Assembly (NCBI GenBank): GCA_033558025.1
Contig: JAUCEF010000014.1
Coordinates: 1,364,001-1,428,000 of the forward strand
Reading direction: 5' to 3'
Length of the DNA: 64,000 nt
Source of the DNA: Phytophthora sp. 'mugwort'
Lineage: Eukaryota; Oomycota; Peronosporomycetes; Peronosporales; Peronosporaceae
The notes beneath the pieces were generated by a model. That model was not told the origin of the DNA. It saw only the letters and a program-made list of their open reading frames with translations, and made no database searches. A program made the position numbers and the translations under genes. This document shows positions 44,852-54,618 of the stretch, one piece after another (position 1 is the first letter of the stretch; every line of letters starts with the position of its first letter).

Positions 44852-46306
44852 CCTGCGGTGCGCAAGTCGGCTCGTGGTGCAGAGGTGCGCTGCGTGCCGA
44901 GGTCTCTGTCGCACCGACTCCCGGCTCAATGGCGCTGATTGCTCAGCCGGGAGTTGAATACATTAGTTATGATCTGCGGTAGGAGGTCAATATTGTACAA
45001 AGAGCTAAGATCCTTGACCGGATACAAAATCAACATCAATTATCGCAGGAACGTCTTTTCTTACCACATAGCACAATATGCATGCTCACTCATAGCGTTC
45101 CTTGATTTGCGAACACGCACCGACGCAAGCACAACTCATGTTTAATACCTCAAGCGATTCCGCAGTAGAACCGAGACGGCCTACATGCTAATGCTAGGGT
45201 CCGCGTCCAGAACATGGTTGAAGAGCTCGGACTTCAAGCGAGCGGGTCGTTTCTGTGGTTCTGCGACCGCCGGCAACTTGACCTATTTGTGTATCAATCC
45301 CAAAAGTACCGCGAGAGATAGGAATTCGGAACCCACGCAAAGCCGGGCGCGGAGATGAGCGTATCCACCATCACTCTCGAAATCGAGAAAAAGAAACGGA
45401 CTTGGTATTTGTATGCGTACCTGGTTTGATGTATACTATGTGTTTTTACACAACTTACGTTTCGTACATCACGTACTGAATGGTGCCAAGCATTCTGGTA
45501 CAGTTCACCGAAAGAGCGTGCCTTCATATACGAATGCTATTATAACGGCGAAATTGCCACGCTTGCCACTAGAAGATAACATCATAGTAAGCTCTTCAGC
45601 GCGTTGAGTGCAAGGTGGCGATGCACAGCGCGAGCTAGAAGCCAACAACGCAAATGATGGGAATGATGTGGCTGTTGTCGACCAGACGCCATCCACGGAA
45701 ATTCATGGGCTTCGAATAGAAACGAGAGAAATAGAAAGTAGTTAGGACACAAGCAGTCATAAACAGCAGAAGACTTCTCAGTCACGCCATAGATCTGCTC
45801 CTGGTCGCATCATTGAACTGCGGCCTGCAGCAGAGCTCATTGGTAATTCGAACGGCGACCTAGCTGGAGATCCCTGTGTAAAGCGGTGCTTCAGCTGACA
45901 TCGAAAGGAGAGTACGATGTGCTCAGTTGGGCCGTCAACAGCACCTCGCTCTAGTAATACTCCATCCAAAAGCGGTAACTATGTGACATCTTGTAAATCA
46001 CCGGTCAACAGGAGCCTGTCTTGAATCACTACCTGAAGTGTCAAGATATCGCGGCGAGATGATATAACAGCGCAAATTACTAAGTGCGGGACATGGGGGA
46101 CACTTCAACCGCAGGGTTGTCCACTTCAGCTCGTTCAGTAGGTACTGTCACCGGGAACGCTATTTTGGGCGGCTGCGTGGCGGGCGGAGGAGCAAAATGA
46201 AGTGAGCTTTCACGTTGAGGATACCTCGTCACCGTCCGCCCCATGTAAATCGCGATGGCGTGGGTGAGCACTCAACGACATAATATGTAGAGGAGGTAAA
46301 CGTACA
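44852..46306. other. No gene recognised
   Basis: Beyond the promoter of member B only short frames occur. Nothing resembles a transposase, polyprotein or host gene. The right part abuts the split direct repeats of the tyrosine-recombinase element. Confidence 0.45.
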
Positions 46307-46395
46307 TTTTCCACACTTGTGGGGTCAAACGATACTTCATTAATGGGAAACACATGACCGTCCGCTCATCCAAAAGGGACGAGGAGAGGCGGGTC
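46307..46395 (-). repeat. Split direct repeat B2 (3' end of element)
   Basis: Second copy of the B repeat, marking the 3' boundary of the element. It ends near TTTTCC at 46307-46312. Confidence 0.86.
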
Positions 46396-46535
46396 CTAAA
46401 CTTCTAGCTACGCGTCTAAAGCGGAACTGAGCCAAAATCGGTGGCGGAGGGTGCTTGTCCGACTGCTTGTGCGTACTACATTTTACTTAGTGTGTACAAC
46501 ACCATTTCCTTCGTTGCGCAAGCTTCGCATGGAAA
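46396..46535 (-). repeat. Split direct repeat A2
   Basis: 140 bp copy of A1, sandwiched between the two B repeats with practically no spacer, as in the 3' cluster of Ngaro elements. Confidence 0.88.
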
Positions 46536-46536
46536 C

Positions 46537-46622
46537 TTTTCACACTTTTGGGGTCAAACGATACTTCATTAATGGGAAACACTTGACCATCCGCTCATCC
46601 AAAAAGGGACGAGGAGAGCGGA
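46537..46622 (-). repeat. Split direct repeat B1
   Basis: 86 bp containing GGGGTCAAACGATACTTCAT and AATGGGAAACAC. It matches B2 at 46307-46395 at nearly every position and directly follows the recombinase coding region. Confidence 0.87.
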
Positions 46623-47513
46623 GCCCCCAGGATGATCATGTGTATGCCCACTAGTGAAGAGTCGAATCACACTTGGTCGCGGTGACAAGCTTCGCTGTGA
46701 GGGATGCCAAGGATTCCCTGCAGAGTCTTGTGTACGTCGTGACGATTTTGAGACCCAGCGGCCATGGAACTGGATTGTCAGTGTATCTACCCCCGAACGG
46801 TACATATGGGTCGCTCGACTCGCGCGGAGGGAGTGCGCGCTAAATCTCTTGGGGTCTTCACTGGATTGAGCAGCTGCTCTCTTTATAGCGCCGGAAACAT
46901 GGGCCGTAGTTATGCATGCAGGTTGGCCAGTACTTCCCATGTATACAGCCGCAGGGATACCGGCAGGGAGGTCTTGACGGACCTTCAGAAGGAGTAGTAC
47001 ATCGAAAGGAACCTGTGCCCCGATCGAAACAGCATTCGTGCTGTAGGGGATCCTCCTTGGTTTGTCTTCGAGCCGCGAAGTCTCACGTATACAGACCACG
47101 CCTCAGCAGCTGAAAGTGTCGGATTCCCTCCTGAATCCAGGATGACAAGATCCCCTGCTCGCAGCGCGAACCACTTGAAGGAGGAGCCGTTGATGGCGAC
47201 GATCTCCGATCGCCTCAGGTGAAAGAAAAACGCCAGACACACGACCCCCCAGAGCGCGTGATCAAAGGGGTCGATAAACCGGAGAGTATCGAAGCAGGAC
47301 TCCAGCCCTTCTAGCGACACCGGGGCCTTGTGTCGGGGAAGATCGTCGAGTCTGCGAACGTGTGGATGTGCGCTCGGAAAATCTTCTCCAGTCACAGCGA
47401 AACGTGGCGGAGGCCCAGCAATGTGAGCGTAATAGTAGACCCACGAACGGGTGCACCGGACCCAAATCCAAACTGAAAGCCGTGTAGAATTGACGATAAA
47501 ATAGACTACGCAA
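46569..47513 (-). pseudogene. Tyrosine recombinase catalytic domain of the Ngaro-like element
   Basis: The first part (47395-46985) carries FFHLRRSEIVAING, the first catalytic Arg motif of tyrosine recombinases, preceded by DDLPRHKAPVSLEGLESCFD. After a frameshift near 47.0-47.1 kb the second part carries FSAHSLRASRATHMYRSG (the H-x-x-R box) and FHGRWVS (the H/W box), with the nucleophile Tyr expected just after. Recombinases of this type integrate circular cDNA without target duplication. The stop and frameshift make the enzyme inactive. Confidence 0.83.
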
Positions 47514-47519
47514 TGCGAG

Positions 47520-48130
47520 CCTACTAGGTAATAAATGGCGAAGAATTCAAGTTTCTTTACTACCGGTAGCTACTAACGACGGACCCAAGTGGAGAGACCT
47601 GAGCGCCTCAAAGCCCCCGAACAATCGAGCAACAGATGCACCAGTTCCAAGCGGAACCGCAACCACCGAGAGTATGCCAAGATCTACGGGGAGCAAATCC
47701 GCAAAAGCAGCTCAAAGGCAGAAGCTGAAGAGGAGTCTACGCTGAAAAAGCTGGTAGTAACAACGACTAAATGACATCCTCCAGCCTGAAGCGAGCCCGC
47801 GCCTTGAGGAGGCCAACAATTTAGCTCTGTTCGCCACGTCGCTGATGCTCTCGATGTAGATGCTCATGCGTATTGCTCGTGCAGCTGTACTGACAGCTAT
47901 GAGAGAATCGATGAGGGAGCACCGGATTACAGAAGCAGCGAGTGCGGGAGATAATGAAAACAGCACGGACATCAGCAACGAGGCAGACTCGACGACTGAG
48001 ACGCTCAGTAGTAGCAACCCCATGGGACCGATGGGCGAGTAATTTCGTTACTGTGCGTTTTACTACCTCTGGACGGAAATAAACGCAACAAGTCTATATG
48101 ATAGTGAGTAGGTTTTTAACGTGAACACCA
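47520..48130 (+). mobile_element. Insertion of foreign sequence between the two recombinase domains
   Basis: About 600 bases separate the recombinase N-terminal domain (ends near 48143) from the catalytic domain (starts near 47510), far more than the usual linker. The best coding-like signal here is on the opposite strand: SNRCTSSKRNRNHREYAKIY, then LEEANNLALFATSLMLSM, MREHRITEAASAGDNENST. A second element or gene fragment probably inserted. Its family is not recognised and no terminal repeats were found. Confidence 0.45.
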
Positions 48131-48142
48131 CCGCTGTATTGA

Positions 48143-50283
48143 TCAGTCAAGGGAGGGATTGAAAAGTGAAGGGCTTCCACGTCCAGCCTGCTTCAACACA
48201 GCAAGGGCAGCGTCGAACACATCCACCCCGCAATCTAGCGAGTCGGGCAGTAAGCCTGTGTTACGGAGCTCCGCTTGGCCCATATGAGGCAGTTTGTACG
48301 CATTGCCGCCTGAACCTTGAAGAGTGCTCAACATTGCTGAAGCGTCAGAAGACGTTGTCCATCGTCTCCGTACTGAGCTCCGCTTACGCAGCCTCGACAG
48401 GTTGGATGATGTCTTCGACGATAACTCGAATCTTCCCTTTAGATGTGACACTAGATAGCCCGGATGTATGCCTCGACGCAAGGTCCAGGAAACCCACCTG
48501 GTCATCGACGCAGAATACTTGGCGAAGGTGGAATCGGCAACGGAACGCTCCCGGTGATACTGCGCCAAAGCGTCGAGAGACCGTCGATGTCGGTAGTCGG
48601 GGACACCTGTATCCCGCCACGAGTTAGTTCTTCAATCGAGCGACGAAAGACGGGCGAGTAGCAAGGCGATATCCAGCGTCAGCGCGCGCGTTATCCACGC
48701 CGGCGATATGAGAGGGGGATAGACGGAGATGAAGCGAGCATTCCCAGGATCCGAGCAGCCGTATAATGTCCTGCGCGCGCGTATTTCGTGCATCGAGGCG
48801 GTTCTACCACGCCACCGCTGAGGTGTTGTCGATGAGGAAACGAACGTGAAGCGGGCGATTTCCTCTTGCGACTCGTTGGGCCCACCTGGCACCCCATATA
48901 TGCACAGCGAATGCACATGAGAGGAGTTCCTGGAGTTAATGTCGAAACCATTACGCTCACCATTGTTTGAGCCGGAGATGAGTTGGCCCTCTGCTGGCGA
49001 GATGTACGAGAGAGCAGTCCGTGAGGACGCATCCAAAGCGCAGAGTCCGTGATCACAGGCGTCCATCTCCACGAAAACATCAGGAAGTGGGAGTCCGTTG
49101 AAGTACTCGAGAGACATTCCGTTCAGCATTGGGGAGTGGAGAATCTGCCACCACCACAGGAGATCTTGTCTCATGGGTTCAGAAACTGTCACTCGATGGA
49201 ACCGGTGGAGGTTCGTTTCGCGGCGCCGGAGACGCTGGGGGAATGACCGTGCTGACCGAATGCATGTGGCGATGTGCCGGAGGCTTCCGAGAAGCAACCG
49301 GTATCCTTTACGAGAGCGTTCTGATGCGTTAAAGGCTGTCGCAACCAGATCGCACGCCTTCTTGATCTTGTCTACAGGCATGGATACTATTTCAGCGATA
49401 GAGTCAAACTCGAGACCGATAACCTTCTGTTTCGGCGACCAGGTCGTAAATTTTCCCTCGTTAACGGCACCGATGCCCAATACGGCGGTCATGGCGTAAC
49501 GAAGCGATCGCCCCATATCATCACAGTTTGAGCCGATATCTGCGGCCATGTCGATTTTTTTTTTATGTGATCGTCAACCCAGTGGGAGTTGAAGAAACCG
49601 GACGGGTTATCGAGATTAGATTGTGACCCGTGCACGAATGATATTGCACCACCGACCACGTCGTACGGCGACCCATCCACCCAAAAGGTGCTGCAAGCTC
49701 GATCAGCAGAGCATTGTCGGCCTCAATGTGTCCAGCAAACAGATAGACGCAGCCGCTAATGATGTCACATGGCGGAAGGCAGATGATACATCGCCGGCCA
49801 TTAGGTTAACATCAGCGGCGGGGTGTTTTTGCTTGACGCGCATGATCTCAGCGGCGATCGCGTCGCAGTGTTTGTAGTCGGGACGCATGATGTTATCCTG
49901 ATCTGTGAGTGCATTGATAACGGCTCCTTCCGGGAAGGAAAATCGTGGATGGTCCGCCCAGACGACTGCTGATCTCCGCCAGCCTTGTCCACAATGCCAA
50001 ACGGGCTGATGTAGACCTCCGCCATATCGAGAGGAGATCCATATCCAGCACCAGACAGCGCCAAGCGTCTTGTTCCTTACGAACGTTTTGCGCAGTAAGT
50101 TCACGCGTAGAATGGCGGATCCGTGGTTTGACGGTGGCTTCTGTTGCTGCGGAGGCGCATCCTTGAGCTCAACACGCATCCCTTCCCTAGCAATTTCTTG
50201 CAATCTCCGGAGATGTTGTCCCCAGCGCACACTTTAGCCAGAATTGCCGGGATCATGTGCTTGTTAGGTCGGTAGTCGTCCAC
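48143..50283 (-). pseudogene. Ngaro-like reverse transcriptase, RNase H and recombinase N-terminal domain
   Basis: Mostly one minus-strand frame. Polymerase motifs: NIMRPDYKHCDAIAAEI and VNLMAGDVSSAFRHV (49.85-49.75 kb, containing the first catalytic Asp), GFFNSHWVDDHI (49.58 kb, the catalytic xVDD box) and KFTTWSPKQKVIGLEFDS (49.44 kb). RNase H follows: WWWQILHSPMLNG, DVFVEMDACDHGLCALD (49.08-49.03 kb). After a stop at 48632, RERSVADSTFAKYSASMTRW (48.54 kb) is the core-binding domain of the tyrosine recombinase. Stops near 49.7 kb and 48.63 kb plus a shift around the VDD box disable it. Confidence 0.83.
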
Positions 50284-50679
50284 GTTTGCCCCCGTACCAG
50301 TTTAACAAAAGCCGACAGCGGCATTCGAGTTCTTCATATAAACTCTGAGAGAGTCTGCTTTAGAGGGATGTCGACTAGGTACTCGTTTCCTGAGACAGAC
50401 CTGTGTAGCGTCGGATACGGCACCGACGGACGCTAAAGCTTTTCCCAGGGTGAGGGTGCGCATCTCATTGATTGCCTGAGCCCGAGTAGCAGCATTTTAG
50501 CGCACTTTACTAGCCATGCACTCGGTTATCACCTTCCTTGGAGCGCGTATAGTTTCGGTGAAAGCCCCAGTTTCGGACGATAGCCTTTGTTCCGCATTCT
50601 TGGCGTTCGTGTCACATACGTTTGGCCCGTCGAGGCGATGATCACTGTCGGCATGGCCATCCTCACCGGATTTACATGC

Positions 50680-52123
50680 GCGTACTCTTTATCGGCTGCT
50701 AGAGCGCAAGTGGGTAGGCCAACTGACTCTATAGCAGGCTGAAGCGGCTGTATCGCACGCGAAGAAGGCTGCGTAGCATGCGGATACGGCTGTATAGCGC
50801 GTGGTGATTGTGTATAGCTGCTGGTAACGACTGTTGTATAGCATGCAACGATGGCTGTATAGCCTGTGCAGGTGGCTGTCTAGGTTTTGGATTTTGCCCT
50901 GAGTGGAAAAGCCCATGGCGTACACTTATCTGTGTAGCCGTCGGCTACGTACGTATACCAGTGTATAGTGGCTGGCCTGTTGCCGCGGGCTGTATAGCCG
51001 TGCTGGAGTCGCTAAGCTGTATAGCCGCTAAACCTGAAGCTGCCTGTACAGGCGGAGGACGTGCGTTACCAGATGGGTCGGTCGAGAAATTGCTCGATAA
51101 TTGCCCCAGATTCTTCGCAAGATCTTGGCCAATTTTGTCCATACCGAGGGGGATTTCAGGCACGTTTATAGGATTTCGCCGCGGGACGAGCGGCGATTTA
51201 TCCCCCATCCCAGCCCATCGCCTTCCGGCGGACGTTTGGGGTGGACTTTAAAGGAGCTACTTGACTCTCTTGACAAACGGGAGATAACTTCTTCTCTATT
51301 ATCTTCCTTATGCAAAATGCATTCCCGAAGTGACGCAGAATCGGCGTCACCTCGGTGACCTTCTTCGGCTCCTCTGGGAAGCTCGCACTTGAAAGCTGCT
51401 GCACCTCACGCGGAGGGAGCTCGCCACAGACGTTCGGGTGGGTCCCGGTGAGGCTTAACTGCTGACAACCTTGAACCTTGCTCTGGAGACGCTGGACTTG
51501 ATCTCTTAGGAACTTCAGCTCTTGTAGTAGCTCCGTTGTGGGCGCGGCTGACGCAGAGGGCGCTTCACTTGGACTGCATTGCTGTCCGTAGGGCTCGAGT
51601 TGCTTGTCGACGTAAGCCCTGGCTGGAAGGTGTCCATGAAAGCCGCCAGGTTAAATCCAATCGTCGGCGTAGCAGGATGTGCCGCAGCAGCTGGTGACGA
51701 GGAACGCGCCGTGTCCGCAGTTGGATCATTCAGCGCCGGCTTGGCCGGGGACTCTCCTGGAGCTGGGGGTCTGCGGTGACCTTGGACCGAGGGGGAGTCT
51801 CGCGGACGAGCTTCTTCTTGCCCTTCCTTGCTTCGACAAGGTCTGCTGCCGTCATCTTCCGCTTCGACGGGGCCCTCTTCGACGTCCTGATGGGAGGCGT
51901 GTCGGAAACTGCGCGGGCACGCGTTTTCGTCCAGGACGCTCCATCTTCTTTCACGTCCACCACTTCGCAGCTGGGGCCGTCGGACTGGCGGCAGGCAGGC
52001 TAGAGACCGTAGGGGGTGCATCCAGATGGGTCGCAGTGCTTTCGGGTCCCGCAACTGCGCGTCCGGCGCGTGTGTCACCGCGGCGGGGGTAGGCGTCGTC
52101 TCATCACTTCCGCGAGTCATCAT
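50680..52123 (-). pseudogene. Ngaro-like gag region with AIQ-type repeats
   Basis: The 202-codon frame at 52123-51515 starts close inside repeat A1 and is rich in Pro, Ser, Arg and Lys. It is followed in another frame by MGDKSPLVPRRNP and a low-complexity part where CTGTATAGC-like words recur at 50.74-51.03 kb, encoding repeated Ala-Ile-Gln units. The position at the 5' end of the element and the composition fit a gag protein. No zinc knuckle is visible. Confidence 0.55.
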
Positions 52124-52161
52124 AGTCTTGCCGGTGGTGTGTTAGGTGAAGAACCCCCCCT

Positions 52162-52295
52162 CTAAACTTCTAGATACGCGTCTAAAGCGGAACTGAGCCA
52201 CAATCGGTGGCGGAAGGCGCTTGTCCGACTGCTTGTGCGTACCACATTTGGTGTGTAAACACCATTTCCTTCGTTGCGCAAGCTTTACATGGAAA
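52162..52295 (-). repeat. Split direct repeat A1 (5' end of element)
   Basis: 134 bp matching A2 with few differences; shared words include CTTCTAG-TACGCGTCTAAAG and CTTGTCCGACTGCTTGTGCG. It stands alone, as expected for the 5' end. Confidence 0.88.
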
Positions 52296-53290
52296 TATAC
52301 CATTATTGTGAACGTCACATGATATGTCCTATTATTGTTGTTGCAAATCGATCGCTTTATAGACGATTTAGGCTCTATATATACGACGTAACCCTTTTTT
52401 ATTATATATACACAGAACGTCAGTCCGATTTGTTGTATCCCAACCTATTCATATATCACATGTTGCCGTCGATTTAGCGTCAAATCGCTTCGAATGCCCA
52501 TTTATCACTGGACGTTCGAGGTCATCGCTATATATATAAACGATGTCGGTATCGCTATTATCATTAAACAAGGGATAACTATACGTATTTACGATTGAAA
52601 AAGCTTAAAATGGATACGTATGCATCTCTCAAGTCTGTTAGGATTTTAATAGCGGAGTTATAAAAACTCGTGCTGTCCTATGCTTTGGATTTGGACAATG
52701 GACGTTTTACATCCAGAGCTCAGATTTAATTTTTCTCCTACCCTGTTTTAGTATGTTTTCAACCCATCCAAAACGGCCTAACCGAGCTGGACATATTGGT
52801 CTGTTTTCACAATACGTTCTAGAGGATGTGAACGCAGATACATTACTGTACATAATACAGATGATCCCTCAATATGAATCCCTACTTTTCAAATACACCC
52901 TCAACAGGAATAAAAACACTCGAGCAGTTTACAAACCTAAGTGCAGTAGTTAGTTGTCCCTCTGACCTACTTGCCTATGTCTTGCTTCCTGCCTAGCTCC
53001 TCTCGTAGTCCTCACCGCATTTCACGAAGTCCCGTCACAGACCTGTCCGACTTGCCTGTTGAATCAGCGCGGACGAAAAGCTTGGCGATCCAATTGTGCG
53101 CTGCAGACAGCATGGAGCCGTTGAGGACCTCAACGGCTCCATGCTCGACTCGAGGTCCTGCGACACAGACGCGGCGGTGCCAGCATAGACAGACACAAAG
53201 GCACGGCTGGTGCCAGCACCTCTTCAGTCAGCCTTACTCCTCGCGGAGCGCACCTCGCCAAGACAAGCTGTCGCTGTTGCCTGAGGCACC
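52296..53290. other. AT-rich spacer, no gene
   Basis: 52.3-52.95 kb is markedly AT-rich with short TATATA tracts and no coding signal. GC content rises at about 52.97 kb, where the flank of family member C begins. Frames in the GC-rich part overlap the hairpin at 53109 and are probably not coding. Confidence 0.5.
53109..53145. repeat. 17-bp perfect stem with 3-base loop upstream of family member C
   Basis: AGCATGGAGCCGTTGAG, then GAC, then the exact complement. It lies about 145 bases before the ATG at 53291. Such a stem would be very stable in an RNA leader or could act as a dyad binding site. No homologous hairpin is seen at members A and B. Confidence 0.75.
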
Positions 53291-53818
53291 ATGGGGATTG
53301 GCCGACAGCTCTCTCCACATGCGCCCGCCACTGCATCCGCAAAGGCCACCCTCAAACAGGACGATGGCCCCGCCCGTCGATCGAATAGCAGCCTTTACCT
53401 CCGTCAGCGTCAGGCTATGCGGGCTCCGCTGCTCCCGGTGAGGGGAATGAGCATGGCACGAGGCGGCGAGACAACTTTTACTATGCTACATAATACCACC
53501 TCCACTTCGAACGCGCAGCCTCGACGGAGACAGACTCGAAAGCTGCCATCGGACGATCTGCCGCCGGAGGCCGCTGCACTAAAGCGCCGCATCTGGGATT
53601 CACACCCCGGTTCAGTCTACAAGTTCCGCTTGGACAAGATGAAGCGCGTAGTCACTCCCCCCGTAGAGATCCCCCCACCGCTGTCAGATCCGAAGCTGCT
53701 GACCCACATGGTATCCGGAAAAACCATCCCCGTGACCCGGCTCATGTGGCTGCAACAGCGCTCTCTCTTCAAGACGAAGCGTTTGCCGAGTCGCATCCGA
53801 GAAGGAATTGCCTACTAG
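53291..53818 (+). CDS. Small basic protein, undescribed family, member C
   Basis: 175 residues from the ATG at 53291. Two later in-frame ATGs (53417 and 53447) are possible starts, because the N-terminus does not match members A and B. The C-terminal region is shared: YKFRLDKMKRVVTPPVEIP (110-128), MVSGKTIPVTRLMW (140-153). The equivalent of the CLxxAMxLKxR helix is EAAALKRRIWDS (93-104). Basic, no signal peptide, no intron. Opposite strand to A and B and 8.5 kb away, beyond the Ngaro-like element, so it was duplicated long ago or moved. Function unknown. Confidence 0.68.
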   Translation: MGIGRQLSPHAPATASAKATLKQDDGPARRSNSSLYLRQRQAMRAPLLPVRGMSMARGGETTFTMLHNTTSTSNAQPRRRQTRKLPSDDLPPEAAALKRRIWDSHPGSVYKFRLDKMKRVVTPPVEIPPPLSDPKLLTHMVSGKTIPVTRLMWLQQRSLFKTKRLPSRIREGIAY

Positions 53819-53821
53819 CGG

Positions 53822-54618
53822 ATGGACAAGCCGTCGTGACCAACAGAATAGTTCAGTGAATAATATGTAAAGGTAGTGCCGTGCAAGTCCACGATAACGA
53901 AAGGTTTTATGCTATCGAGAGAAACTTCGAGGAACAAACAGCATCGTTTTAGCTAGGGACCACGCCTGCCATGATGATACGCTCGTCGCACTCGTCGGTC
54001 TACTTGTGCTGTCGAGGTTAAATCTTCGTGCTGCCACGAGCACCCAAAAAATTCTGTCGGCGGTGTGGGCGGCTACAACTGTGCGCGGTACTGTACCGCT
54101 TGTCAAGTCGTCAAAGCTCCGTTCTGCCTCTGCAACTTGCGTGCATGACCAGCTGAGATGGCCGCAATTTTCATGCAGTTTCATCCATCAGTGAAGTGAG
54201 TCAACCACCAGACAATCGCAGCGCATACTGGGGTGGGGCGTTGAGTGCGAACATCTACCAGCCGGAAGCGCAGACCGCGGCTGGCAGAGCCCGGCCCAGA
54301 CCGATTTCGACATGCTTGTCGACAACGCTATGCATCATCGTTCTCCGTATGGATATCATTATAAATCTGCTGCGAAAGCATGAACCTCCAGATTCTCTCC
54401 CAACTTCAAACATGCCGAAAAGATACCTGTCCGATGGAAAATATATTATTTGCCAAGTGTTCATTCGTAAGTTTCTGTTAGAATACCAAATACATTCCAA
54501 AAGTGCACATAACTACTAATCCAAAATAGAATTACTATTCTGATGATAGTAGCAAGTCGAAAACTACATGTACTATGCTACTAAACGATTACACTATACT
54601 ATGCTGACTTAGCTACTA
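53822..54618. other. No gene recognised
   Basis: 3' flank of family member C. The frames at 53912-54184 (minus) and 54196-54519 (plus) have no recognisable motif. Sequence becomes AT-rich from 54.5 kb. Confidence 0.4.

Larger units (their letters stand above)
46307..52295 (-). mobile_element. Ngaro-like tyrosine-recombinase retrotransposon with split direct repeats
   Basis: About 6 kb, coding on the minus strand: gag-like ORF, reverse transcriptase plus RNase H, then tyrosine recombinase. Instead of LTRs it has the diagnostic A1 - ORFs - B1 - A2 - B2 arrangement (A1 52295-52162, B1 46622-46537, A2 46535-46396, B2 46395-46307, in element order). All repeats are in the same orientation. This is the Ngaro/PAT type of split direct repeats rather than the inverted repeats of DIRS1. 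Several stops, a frameshift and an internal insertion make it inactive. Confidence 0.85.

Noticed and set aside
46307..46622. Simple tandem duplication upstream of the recombinase
   Set aside because: The order B-A-B together with a single A copy at the other end is explained better as Ngaro split direct repeats.
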